Origin: Sabellastarte sp. h YS-2021
Taxonomy: Eukaryota > Annelida > Polychaeta > Sabellida > Sabellidae
Direction of reading: 5' to 3'
NCBI GenBank assembly: GCA_964017235.1
Contig: OZ024931.1
Location: forward strand, 127,111,530-127,175,529
DNA: 64,000 nt
Both the position numbers and the translations under genes were made by a program. The notes beneath the pieces were generated by a model that worked only from the letters and a program-made list of their open reading frames with translations, ran no database searches and was not told the origin of the DNA. Below, piece by piece: positions 8,965-19,623 of the stretch (positions within the stretch are counted from its first letter, which is position 1; each line of letters begins with the position of its first letter).

Positions 8965-10895
8965 AACTTGGTACACATGTTAAGGGTGCCCAAAGGAAGA
9001 TCCCTATTTTAAGTTGACCTTAAACTCCCAGTAAAAAAGAACTTATGGCCACCTTAAGGTCAGAAATTGGACTTTTGGCCACTTAGAGCCCTGTAGGTCA
9101 CAAACTATGATGCTCAGCTGGCTGAAATTTTACCTGACAACACATTAATATGTTCTTAGTACATGTGCCGAAAATCACGACTTTAAGTTGAGGAGAAAGT
9201 TGTGTTTGAGGCCCATAAATACCCCCACTTAGGGATTTTTTGCTATACTTTTCACATATTTTGCCCTATAATTTGGAAGTGGTAATTCTGATGAGTCTCA
9301 AACTGCGCTAGGTATAACTTTGATATGTAATCCTTGTCTGTAGAAAATTTTAGGGCTGTAGGTTTACCCAAAGGGGTCGACTTAAGGTCTCAAAAGTGCC
9401 CACAGAGACCCAATTTATGCACTTTTTGCCACTTTCAAGCACTGTAGCTTTCAAACTATGTCTCTCATCTAAGTTAAATATCATCTGGGAATATATCTAT
9501 GTGTTTTCTTATATGTGCCCCAACATTTAGGCCTTTAATAGACAGTTAACCTGTGTATCAGGACCATAAACACCCACCCGAGTGACCCTTATAAGACATT
9601 TTTCACATCTTTTTCCCTGTAACTTGAAATGGTAAGTCGGAGAAGTTTCAAACTGTATTAGATGTATATTCTGTGTGTAATCTTAGTATGCAACAGATTT
9701 TAAGTCTGAAGCTTTAATTTTGAAGGTCAAATTGAGGTCTCTAAAAGGCTCCCAAAGACCCAATATTTGGACTTTTTGCTACTTTTAAGCCCTGTGACTG
9801 TCAAACTATGTGACTGATAGAGCTCAAATCCTATCTGGGAAGATATTAGTATGTTATTTTTATATGTGCCAAAAATTAAGGCTTTAAGAAGACATTTAAC
9901 CTGTGTATGAGGACCATAAATCCCCACCCGAGTGACCATTTTTAGACATTTTTCACATATTTTTCCCTGTAACTTGGAAATGGTAAGTCTAAGAAGTTTC
10001 AAACTGTATTAGATGCATATTCTATGTGTAATCTTAGTATGTGACAAATTTTAAGTCTGAAGCTTTAATTTGAAGGCCACATTTAGGTCTCTAGAAGGCC
10101 CCATAAAGACCCAGTATTTGGACTTTTTGCCAATTTTAAGGCCTGTGACTGTTAAACTATGTGACTGATAGAGCTGAAATCTCATCTGGGAATACATTAT
10201 TATGTTCTTTTTACATGTGCGAAAAATCAAGGCTTCAAGTAGACATTTAACCTGTGTATGAGGACCTTAAACACCCACCTGAGTGACCCTTTTAAGACAT
10301 TTTTCACATATTTTGCTCTGTAACTTGGAAATGGTAAGTCTGAGAAGTTTCAAACTTTATTAGATACATATTCTATGTGTAATCTTAGTATGTAATAAAT
10401 TTTAAGTCTGAAGCTTTAATTTGAAAGGCACATCGAGATCTCTAAAAGGCCCACAGAGACCCAATATTTGGACTTTTTACCACCTTTAAGCCCTGTGACT
10501 GTTAAACTATGTCATTGATGGAGCTGAAATCCCATCTGGGAATGCATTATTATGTCCTTTTTACATATGCCGAAAATCAAGGTTTTTAGTAGACATTTAA
10601 CCTGTGTATGAGGGCCATAGACACTCGCCCAAGTGCCTTTTTTGACATTTTTTCCGTATTTTGCCCTGTTATTTGGAAATGCTTAGTGTGACAAGTCTTA
10701 AACTGTATTATATATAATTTTTGTTTGTTATGTATGTCCCCCAAAAAGTTTCAGATCTGTAGTTTAATTGCTAAGGTCTCTTTAACAATTGTAAAATGCC
10801 CACAGAAACCCAATTTATGGACATTATGCCACTTTAAAGCCCAGTAACTGTCAAACTATGTGGGTTATAGAGCTGAAATCTTTGAATTTTTAAAA
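8965..10895 (+). repeat. ~350-bp tandem repeats inside family A copy 2
   Basis: Same six-unit series as in copy 1, with the (c/t)aaactatg word from 9101 to 10852. Units match their counterparts in copy 1 far better than their neighbours, so the array moved as a block without later homogenisation. Confidence 0.85.
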
Positions 10896-11467
10896 GGAAA
10901 TGCCTGTCTATTTAAATTTTGAATATTAATAATGTTATGGCTATCTTAGTCTTTTAAGAACTTATTTTTGTGTGTTATACCTCTGCTTGCTGAGTTTTTA
11001 ACTTTTTAAAATGAAACTGGTTAAACATATTCAAGTAGACAAAATGGACACTTTAAGTGAGCTTTAAGTCCCAATATTAATGAAATTATATCCTTATGTA
11101 GTAAAACTAGGGGATTTTTAACCCTCAACTAGCCCAGTTTTATTCAACTTGCCTCAGTTAATTTTGACACAGCTCCTACAGTTATGAACTCATTTCAGTT
11201 GATAATCACATACTTAAAATTCTCAATTCTTTTTGTATTTGAGTACCCCTTTTATATAGATTGTTTGTTTACCATTTATGCTGTAGCACTCCATCTCTTT
11301 GTAGTCCCAACCCACATCCCCCACCCGGATTCCCCCCACCCACCTCTGGGATCTCCAGCTATATTGAGTGACACTAAATAAACAAAGGTATTTAATGATA
11401 TCAGATGAGAAACAAAGAACTCAATGGGGTTGCAGATCTTGTGTAATAGTGAGAGAGGTGTGGAGAA

Positions 11468-11488
11468 GGGGAGAGGGGTGGGGGTGGG
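11468..11488 (+). other. Potential G-quadruplex motif, copy 2
   Basis: The same four G runs as at 2669-2689, intact, while other positions of the two copies have diverged slightly. Confidence 0.6.
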
Positions 11489-12093
11489 AGGTGGTGGGCT
11501 TCATTACATATAACACAAAGGGGAGTCAGAACTGAGATTGTGTCACATATTTAGGTTGCATATATATGGACCACATATATAGGTATAGAGGAAATGAATA
11601 ACTGAAAACAATTTGCAAATTCTAAAAATAATATAATAAAATAATAATATAAATAATTTTTTTTTAAATAATATTTTATTTGTGAACAAATATAGAAACA
11701 GATATGCGCTTTTGGGATTATGAATTTTAGAATGGACATTGAATCATCAATCATTTAAATACTTTGAAGGAAGATTGAAAAGTATGATGAGTTGAGTTAA
11801 AAATAATATTTTATTTGTCAACAAATATAGAAACAGATATGCTCTTTTGGGATTATTATTTTAGAATGGACATTCAATCATCAATCATTTAAATACTTTG
11901 AAAATAGGTTTAGAGTTATCATTGCAGGAAGATTGAAAATATAATTTGAGTTATGTATTCGGCGTCTGGGGATACACCATCTTCCTTGGGAAGATATAAA
12001 CAGAGTATATTGATGTGCTGAAGTTCATATAATAATGGGTAATTATGTTTTAAAAAATTCCCGATCAAAACCTGTGGCGTGAGTGATGACCTG

Positions 12094-12130
12094 TCTGGGG
12101 ATATGTTGGCGCCGAGTTGGCCCAATCTAG
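12094..12130 (+). repeat. 3' terminus of family A copy 2
   Basis: TCTGGGGATAT (12094-12104), the GC-rich hairpin (12106-12125) and CTAG (12127-12130) are unchanged from copy 1. The flank beyond (ttagagtag) is unrelated to that of copy 1. Confidence 0.8.
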
Positions 12131-12145
12131 TTTAGAGTAGACGGG

Positions 12146-13075
12146 TTATCTTTGGCATCTCAAAATCTACTGGAGGGTACCAGAGTCACTAAAAAAAAAA
12201 AGAAAAAAAGGGGTATTCCAATTCCCAGGTCCCTGCACCCCCACTTACAATGGTGGCTAAAAGAAGACAATGTTCTCACAGGTCAACCATTACACCCAAT
12301 AAAACATGCTCTGCAAATATTTACAGACGCATCAAAAGAAGGGTGGGGTGCTCGCTTAAACGAATGCCCTGCAAGAGGGTCCTGGTCACCTTCAGAAAGC
12401 AGGCGGCATATAAACTATCTGGATCTTAAAGCAGTCTTTCTGACTTTAAAGAGTTCCAAGGCCTTTGCTCAAACAAGATATTACTTGTAGCAACCAACAA
12501 CACCACAGTAGTGTCATACATAAACAAGGAAGGAGACATGTCGGGCCTGCTTTGTGCCCTACTATGGAGAATCTTGACCTGGTGTACCAGGAAACAAGTG
12601 ACTCTAAAGCCCGACACGTTCCAGGCCGGCTGAGCGTGGTAGCAGACAAGCTATCCAGGCTAGGCCAGACCATCCAAACAGAGTGGTTTCTCCTTCCCGA
12701 GGTCTTCCACTCAATATGCAGCAGGTGGCACCGGCCCAAAATAGACTTATTTGCCACGAAGTTCAACAACAAGTTGCCTCTGTGTCACTGGTACCGGATC
12801 CCCTGGCCACAGCAGTGGATGCGCTTAGTCGGCCATGGTAGGATCTGAAAGCATACACCTTCCCATCAGCCATATTGGGCAAAGTGGTGGAGAAGTTGCA
12901 AGACTCCCCATGCAAGAGAATCATTCTGATTGCTCCGGGGTGGCCCAACATACCTTGGTTTTGGGATCTAGTGGCCATGTCCAGCCAAATCCCACTGAGC
13001 CTGCCCAATCTTCCCAACCTGTTGACAGCCATTCAATCAGATCCCTCACAGAAATCTGACAAATCTTAATCTCCA
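12146..13075 (+). pseudogene. DIRS A RT end / RNase H / methyltransferase-like relic
   Basis: The relic starts in the connection between reverse transcriptase and RNase H (translation WHLKIYWRVPES near 12153, matching the DIRS B segment near 18525). RNase H follows in several frames: FTDAS with the first catalytic Asp (12326-12328); LDLKAV, where the usual Glu is Asp (12422-12424); VATNNT, where the third catalytic Asp is Asn (12496-12498); and VADKLS, keeping the last Asp. Frame changes occur near 12485, 12600 and 12800. The C-terminal part (DLFAT, then APGWPNIPWFWDL) corresponds to the region that in DIRS elements holds a Dam-like methyltransferase. Gag and the RT palm are absent. Non-functional by frameshifts and by loss of catalytic residues. 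Confidence 0.8.
12191..12209 (+). repeat. A-rich insertion in the DIRS A relic
   Basis: A11-G-A7, immediately followed by GGGG, interrupts the coding alignment between VPES and the IPIPRSL segment; DIRS B has no counterpart at about 18560. It may be slippage or a small insertion. Confidence 0.6.
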
Positions 13076-13084
13076 TGCAGGGCT

Positions 13085-13940
13085 CATAGAGCCTCAGCAA
13101 TCGAGGAGCAGGGCTTGTCTGAGGCAGTGGCAGCAAGAATCAATCAGATCAGTCTATGAGGCAAGTGGGCCATTTTTACAAGTGATGTATCATTCATCAG
13201 GTGGACTTCGGGGCACCCCCTGTAAAGTCAGTTGCTGACTTCCTTATGTACCTTGTTGACAAGGGTCTTTTTGAACCAATTAAAGAGGCCTCCTAGAAGT
13301 ATTTGACCTTCAAGACAGTTTTCCTCTTGGCCCTGGGGTCGGGCAAGCGTAGAAGTGAGATACATGCTTGGCAAAACAGAAATATTAGACACCAATCCGA
13401 CTGGTCAAAGGTGTCCCTGTACCCATCACCCAGCTTTCTCTCCAAGAATCAGCTGGGCAAAGAGGGTCCAGACAGTGTGGCCCCAGGGGTTATAACAGCC
13501 CTGGCCCCAACTCTGGATAGATCCCTCAAGTCTGACAGGTCCTTCTGTCCGGTCAGAGCATTGCGCTACTATTTGGACAGGACCTCAGGCAGAATAAGGA
13601 GGTGGTTTTTGTCTCCTTTAAGAAAGGTTTCGACAAAGACATCTCACCTGCCACTATCTCCTCTTGGATCAAGCAGACTGTGATCCTATGTTATGAGCTC
13701 TCTGACTAGGAGGCCCACACTTTACATCAGGTTAAAGCCCATGATGTCAGGGCCTTTGATGCTTCTAAGGTCTTCCAGTCGAGAGTTTCCTTAGATACAG
13801 TCTTGTCAGCCTGCCACTGAAGTTACATAATACCTTCACACAGTTCTATCTGAAGGGCGGGGCTTGGGCTGATTCAAAGCTTTACCAATTGGGCTTGGTA
13901 GTGGGTGCTCAGCAGATCCACAAGTGGCCCTTAGATTGAG
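13085..13940 (+). pseudogene. DIRS A tyrosine recombinase relic
   Basis: Tyrosine recombinases integrate DIRS circles. The N-terminal part (GLSEAVAARI, then VADFLMYL) is recognisable but lacks about 60 codons before the catalytic domain relative to DIRS B. A TAG at 13294-13296 precedes TFKTVFLLALGSGKRRSEIH, which carries the first catalytic Arg. The long frame runs to 13683. HDVRAF (His-x-x-Arg box) is in another frame near 13740. A TGA at 13818-13820 replaces the Trp codon found in DIRS B, and the catalytic Tyr lies at 13847-13849 after one more frame change. There are at least two stops and three frame breaks, so it is inactive. Confidence 0.8.
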
Positions 13941-14287
13941 GAGATTTGTATATATGTATAAACAGTTCTTCATGTACATTAGAATTAAGTGTGGCGTGCT
14001 TCCTTCGGGAGGTTTATTTGCATTCTGGGACTGAACTCATCCCTCTCTTCCCCTACCTCAGAGCAGGTCTGCAAAACAAAAAGGGGCGGGCGACGGCGGT
14101 ATAGCCCCAGGTAACCGGCTGCTGGCAACTGACCATGGCCTTACAGGGTTTCCTGACCTTAAGGTCAACCCAGGCCTGGGCCTATAGGTCTCCTGACGAA
14201 GTCAGCGTAGACCGTAGGTTAAAATTTGCTATTGTGAGTTCACATAAGTCCCTAGTAACTTACCCGCCGACCAAGCGGTAGTTATTC
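13941..14287. other. 3' non-coding part of DIRS A
   Basis: Lies between the recombinase relic and the internal complementary region. It holds a GC-rich patch near 14080-14110 and no gene. Confidence 0.6.
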
Positions 14288-14379
14288 AGCAATTGTCCAT
14301 TGGATAGGATGTATTAACGCAATAAAATTGCAAATTTAATAAATTAAATTTTTATAAGTTAATACCCTATCCAATGGAC
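14288..14379 (+). repeat. Internal complementary region of DIRS A
   Basis: 14288-14327 is the exact reverse complement of the left tip (8558-8597). 14357-14379 is the reverse complement of the right end (14598-14620). The middle 14328-14356 has no partner, which measures the truncation of the right tip. This region is the hallmark of DIRS-type replication through circles. Confidence 0.85.
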
Positions 14380-14437
14380 ACATAAGACCCTCCCACCGAC
14401 CCCGCTATCAGCTAACTAGGGGTCTAATAGGTTTAGA

Positions 14438-14620
14438 CAACGAAAAAGATGCTATGGCATCATGTTGTCTAGACAGGAAGTAAATACCATGCGCCACCTG
14501 GTGAATGCACAGTACTGGGACTGGCCAGCCAGTGGAAACACAGGACGTCTTTTTCTGGTGTTTGGCGGGCCGGTCTGCGCCGACCGGATTAGCAATTGTC
14601 CATTGGATAGGGTATTAACT
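14438..14620 (-). repeat. Right inverted terminal repeat of DIRS A
   Basis: Inverted copy of 8582-8750, ending in gtccattggatagggtatt. Sequence after 14620 departs from the tip predicted by the internal complementary region. Confidence 0.82.
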
Positions 14621-15069
14621 CTCTGAAAAGTGAATATACATTAACAGCCTGTGTGCATAAGAGTTTGACACAAGTGTAAATTTTTCGAATTAGGTTACAG
14701 ATTTTAGCTGGACTGTTAGGGGATCAAAGTGGTGTCTCTGTACCTGCATTACATTTGTGAAAAATTCCATGCCTGTAGACCAATTCACACAATCCTCTCT
14801 CTATACCATGTTCATACTAAGCTGTTGCCATATTGATACCACTGGTATCTCAGTAGAAATAATCAAGGCAGTTGAAGCAACAGACAAGCCAGGAAGTGTA
14901 TAGGACAGGGTGGTTATAATTCCTTCCTCTCAACTCTTGTCGGTTATTGGATCTGCAACTATAAAAGTTGAGTCAGAGCACAGAATGCATCTTTTGAATT
15001 TTCAACATCAGCAGATGACAAGTGGTAACGTTGAGATAGGCTTTTGTTTCTTTTGAAAAGAAAGTTAGG
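14621..15069. other. Spacer between the two DIRS elements
   Basis: About 450 bp with no recognised gene or repeat. It holds a small inverted repeat (ATACCA, C, TGGTAT) near 14855. Confidence 0.5.
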
Positions 15070-15229
15070 TTTTATTACGCTACAATAGCTTACCATGTGG
15101 GACTTAATCTCGGGTTGCCACACCCACGGCCAACGTCTTAGAAAAAAAGACAGTTCTTGTTAGCCACCGGATATGCTGGTAGTTGTCGTCACGTGATAAC
15201 TTCTGACCAATCGTCCTACTTTCTCGTTG
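15070..15229 (+). repeat. Left inverted terminal repeat of DIRS B
   Basis: Pairs with 21133-21285 in inverted orientation (for example ggccaacgtcttag against ctaagacgttggcc, and ctttctcgtt against aacgagaaag). Not related in sequence to the DIRS A repeat. Confidence 0.88.
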
Positions 15230-15455
15230 GCCACAATTGACTGGTAGCAGTTTGTAAATATACAGACATTTTCATTTATTTCTCAGACTTTACTTATTGT
15301 TGGAGGCTAATATTTGGATATTTCTTTTAATATGTATCATAGATCATACTGTAAAATTCTTATTTTCACAGGATAAGTATCTTTCTTGCTTTCGCGTGTT
15401 TTGAGTTTTTCCTCGGTACAGGCAATTTATATTATACGTCTTTTATTGTGTTAAA
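15230..15455 (+). other. 5' leader of DIRS B
   Basis: AT-rich, non-coding, between the terminal repeat and the gag start. No promoter motif stands out. Confidence 0.6.
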
Positions 15456-17589
15456 ATGTCTCTCCACCAAACGAATAAAGACAAACCGAGAGCTCAGAAA
15501 TGCCGCCACTTTTGTTTCAATTTCGACCTACACAACTACTGCCCTACCTGTAGGGAGGCTGGCAAGGGAGATGACCCCTGTGTCACCTTCGAAACTCCCT
15601 GTGATATCTGTACATCTTTCACAGATGAACAGATGAAGAAAATTCAGCACAGGAAACGTTATCTTAAAAAACAAAAGGCGGAAACTAGTTCCAAAGATGA
15701 TGAACTAGATCTTTTGGGCGAAGGTGATGGAGATTCCTTCACTGGCTCAAATGCAGACCTCGAGAGTGCTGCTGACAATCTTTTTACCTCACCCCCCCCC
15801 CCCCCCCCGTCCTCAGCCTCTTGCCTTCAGTTCTTTATCTTTAAAAACTCCAGCCAAGTCTGTCCCACCCACCCCAGGTACAGCTTTACAAAACAAAATT
15901 CAGAAAAATATTGAAAAATCCCTGGGTGATTCCTTAAATATCCATTTACAGCAACAAATGGGTTCCTTCCAGGCATCCATGTTGGAAGCTTTCCAGTCAC
16001 TTCGAGAGGAGTTGACTACTAAAAAGACAACCGAGGTAGAATCCTCGTTTCCTGCTTCCAAACCTGGTACATCCAGTGATAATGCTGTTAATCTGGACCT
16101 ACCCCCTCCGAGATCTAGTACTAATATGCATACCGAGGCAATGGATGTGGACTACGGTCCAGCACTCCCTCCTCGTCTAGTACTCAACCAAGATACCTCG
16201 GATCAGTACGTTGCTCCCTCTGTAGTACCACCGAAAGAGGTCTCGTACTCTCACAAAAAGCATAGCCATAGGCAGCCAGTTAATCCGAGATCTGCCTCGG
16301 ACCAACTAGATGAGGATTCCGACGAACCTCGGATCCCTTCTTCCAGATCTAAAAAGCACTCTCATAAGAGTAAACACAAGTCTAGGTCCAGATATGTGTC
16401 ATCTTTTTCAGGGGAAGATCAGTCCCCTGCAGCCAGACACAGGTCTTCTAAACCCTCTAGGGCTCAGCCCTCAGGGGCTGCTTCTGATCAAGACCTCCCA
16501 CAACATGATCCAGACGCCCCTTATTATAGGGAAGTAGCTCTGTCTGACATGCCCTCACAATCGCTGAAGAAGTCGACACCTTCAGGCGTATTCTTTCACT
16601 CCCTGACCCCAGGGAATCTATGCCTAGGTCTTCAACTTCAGTGTTGGGTCTGGATGATGAAAAAGGCCATCAAGAGCTCAGACCTAGAGGTCCTTCCTCT
16701 ATTCTGCCACTTAGCTCAGTTATCAAGGACGCCTTTGAGAAATTTCAACATGACTTTAAGGCTGCCAATTTATCTGAGGGCAAATATGTCAAGCCTCCTC
16801 CTTCCACTTCTAAGTGGTACAGGGTGGGACAGCCCACTTTTCAGGATAAAATTCAGGAGTTGAATACAGACTTTGCCAAGATCTGTATTACTCCTAAACC
16901 CTCTGGGGCCCCTGTAGCCAAAGTTCCCCTGCCAGTTCTCAAGGAGCTGGAACATCAGGCTAGACAAAATATCTCAACCCTCAATTTTACCGCTGCCTTT
17001 GCAAAAACTTCGTCTTCTTGCAATGCTTCCCTGGAGAAGTGTCAACATAGCATCAAGTCAACTGTCAAGAAGATTAAGTCTCAGATTCAGAAAGGTGCCA
17101 ATCCTGAGAAAGCAGCAAAGCACGGATATGAGGAAGTCGCTGAGTACATGGATTTCTGGAATAAGACAGTCCTTATTCAACACAGGGCCCTCACCTGTCT
17201 CAGCAAAGCCCATATTGCTCAGGCGCGAAGCCGAAATGACTCTCTTACATCCACAATTAGGGGAAACGAGACGTCAAGAACTTAGGAACTCGTCCTTTTG
17301 GGACCTGTCCTTGTTCGAGTCTCAACTTGTGAAGGAAGGTGAAGACTTCCTTCTCAAAAAAGGCACCTTAAAAGACTCTCAGGGTTTCGCACCGTACCAG
17401 AATAAGCCCTTTCGTGGTCCCCACAAGAAAAGAGGCTCCTACAGGAAACGCCCCTATGGGGGCAATTCCTCTCAAAGCAGTAACCGATCCTTTCCCTCAG
17501 GAAGAGGAAAACCCAACTTCAGAGGCTCCAGGGGTCGTTTTCGACCCCACAATAGGGGAAGGGGGTGTGGAAACCTCCCTTCCCAATGA
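15456..17589 (+). pseudogene. gag: DIRS B gag relic
   Basis: Gag binds element RNA and assembles particles. The start ATG 15456 follows an A-rich context and opens a Cys-rich N-terminus (CRHFCFN, CPTCREAGKGDDPC, CDIC) typical of DIRS-group gag proteins. The frame is lost in a run of 17 C at 15792-15808 and continues in another frame as a Pro/Ser/Lys-rich linker with KKHSHKSKHKSRSR. A second break lies near 16560, before DTFRRILSLPDP, and a third near 17240. The part around 16700-17230 is helical and resembles the DIRS-derived domain of vertebrate LAP2-alpha (family knowledge, not tested). The C-terminus is Arg/Gly-rich (RGSRGRFRPHNRGRG), a likely nucleic-acid-binding tail. Three frameshifts make it non-functional as read. 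Confidence 0.82.
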
Positions 17590-19623
17590 CTCCTCCAAAG
17601 CCTCACTCAGTCCACCAGTAGGAGGTCGCCTCCGTTCTTTCAGGAGAGACTGGCTAACAAACAAATGTTCTCAAAATGTGTTAAACATTATCATCAATGG
17701 CTACGTACTGCCGTTCCTTTCAAAGCTAAACTTGGTCAGATTTCCTCTGATCCTGTCAAAGTACAAGGCCCAGCAAAAAGACCAAGCCTTGGCCACTTGT
17801 ATCCAGTCTCTCCTGTCAAAGAACACAATCGAAAGGGTGGAAAATGTAAAATCTCTCGGGTTTTACAGTCACCTGTTCCTAGTGCCCAAGCCTCACCAAA
17901 GGTGGAGGCCAGTCATAGACCTCAGCAGGCTCAACACTTTTCTACACGTAGAAAAGTTCAAAATGGAAACTCCAGAGTCCATCAGGACCTCCCTGATTCC
18001 AGGGGAGTGGGTATCGTCGATAGATCTGTCGGACGCTTACCTACACATCCCCATCCACCCAAACTCAAGGAAATACCAGTGTTCCAGTTCACCTCCCTCC
18101 CATTCGGACTAGCCACAGCCGCCCAGGTCTTTACAATGATTGTAAAGGAAGTGAAACTAATGGCCCTCTCAAGAGGACTCAGAATTCACCAATACCTGGA
18201 CGACTAGCTGATCAGGTCCCAGTCTCAGGAGGAAGCCCAAGTGAACACTCAGGCGGTGGTAGACCTAACCCAGTCCTTGGGGTGGATAATAAATCAGGAA
18301 AAATCAGAACTGAAACCTACTCAGGTGTTTTCGTTTGTGGGCTACGAGTACCATCTAAATTCAGCCCTTGTAAAACCCACTCAAGAGAGATGGCTCAAAC
18401 TCCAGGATTTGATCCTACTCCTCAAGTCAAAACGTGTTTTGACTGCAAGATGTTTGATGTCGCTAATTGGGTTGCTAGCCTCAACGGAGAAAATGGTCCT
18501 GGAGGGACGCCTTCACATGAGGCCCTTTCAGTTTCATCTCAAGGAGCACTGGAGATATCCTCAGTCACTGGACAACCTCCTTCCTTGGACAGAAGCCATT
18601 GCAGCCCACCTAGATTGGTGGCAAAATCCCTCAAACGTGATGAAAGGTGCAGACCTTCATCCCAAAGACCACAGTATCCAACTCTTTACCGACGCCTCAA
18701 ACGAAGGTTGGGGCGCTCACTTAGATCAAAATTCTACAAGGGGTCTGTGGTCAGATCGGGAAAAAAGGCTACACATAAATGTCCTAGAATTGAAGGCAGT
18801 CTCCCTGGCCCTTCAAGACTTCAAGGACCAGTGCCAGAACCAAACAGTGTTAGTTGCGACAGACAACTCAACAGTGGTAGCCTACATCAACAAACAAGGA
18901 GGAACTCACTCAGCAGAGATGTGTGCTCTCCTGTGGAAGATCATGACCTGGTGCCATCACTACCACATAACATTGAAAGCCAGGCACATCCCAGGGTGCC
19001 TGAATGTGATGGCCGACCTGCTGTCCAGGTCCAACCAAGTGCAGTCAACAGAATGGTCTCTGCATCCGCAGGTGTTCAAACAGATCTGCCAGAAGTGGTT
19101 CACACCTCATGTAGACTTATTTGCCACTCACCTGAACCACAAACTTCCACTGTACGTATCTCCTGTCCCAGACCCAAAGGCTTGGGACATAGATGCTCTA
19201 AACATAAACTGGACGAACCTCACGGCCTATGCTTACCCTCCTACGGCTCTCCTTCACAAGGTGATCCAAAAGATCAAGCAATGCCATTGCCTGATCATCG
19301 TAATAGCCCCAGGCTGGCCAGGGATGCCCTGGTTTTGGGACCTAGTGCAGCTCTCAACAGAGATCCCACTACAACTCCCAGTGTCAACGACCCTACTCAA
19401 ACAGTCCCACAAGTATGTGTTCCACAACAACCCACAACAGCTGAACCTCCACGCCTGGTGTCTAGGAGCGGACAACTTCAAGAACAAGGCTTCTCTGTGG
19501 AGGTGGCAGAGAGAATTACTACTCCTCAGCGGTCATCAACAAGGACCATCTACAAGTCAAAGTGGGCCCTATTTGAAAAATGGTGCAGAGAAAATTCGGT
19601 GGATTTCTCCACTCCATCTGTAA
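17560..19623 (+). pseudogene. DIRS B reverse transcriptase / RNase H / methyltransferase-like relic
   Basis: It follows gag with a short frame overlap. RT motifs are in order: FLVPKPHQRWRPVIDLS, then WVSSIDLSDAYLHIPI with catalytic Asp near 18022. A deletion with frameshift near 18075 removes several codons before FTSLPFGLATA. The active-site YLDD (18193-18204) is followed directly by TAG (18205-18207), where a Trp codon is expected in this family. Downstream the frame stays open to 19623. RNase H residues are complete: Asp 18691-18693, Glu 18787-18789, Asp 18862-18864, Asp 19015-19017. A C-terminal segment (DLFATHLNHKLP, AYAYPPTALL, APGWPGMPWFWDL) matches the position of the Dam-like methyltransferase of DIRS elements; I cannot confirm activity. 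Two lesions in RT, none in RNase H. Confidence 0.88.

Larger units (their letters stand above)
8845..12130 (+). mobile_element. Helitron-like element family A, copy 2, nested in DIRS A
   Basis: Nearly identical along its length to 58-3331 with the same ends (TTATATCCCC at the start, CTAG at the end) and again between host A (8844) and T (12131). It keeps the 10 bp missing from copy 1 near 610 and one more GCC unit. Differences are scattered single bases. The high identity of two copies at separate sites, one in a Helitron-like element and one in a retrotransposon, argues for recent transposition rather than a large segmental duplication, because the flanks are unrelated. Confidence 0.8.
8558..14620 (+). 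mobile_element. DIRS-type retrotransposon A (deleted, carries a nested element)
   Basis: It is defined by inverted repeats at 8558-8751 and 14438-14620, an internal complementary region at 14288-14379, and relics of RNase H, a methyltransferase-like segment and tyrosine recombinase between them. Gag and nearly all of the reverse transcriptase are missing. A 3.29-kb family-A element lies where the left non-coding part meets the RNase H relic. DIRS elements integrate through a tyrosine recombinase and leave no target duplication; none is seen here. About 29 bp predicted from the internal complementary region are missing at the right tip, so the right end is truncated. Confidence 0.8.

Noticed and set aside
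58-12130. Large segmental duplication instead of transposition
   Set aside because: Identity stops exactly at the same terminal bases in both copies, flanks are unrelated, and empty sites exist at 3943 and 6408.
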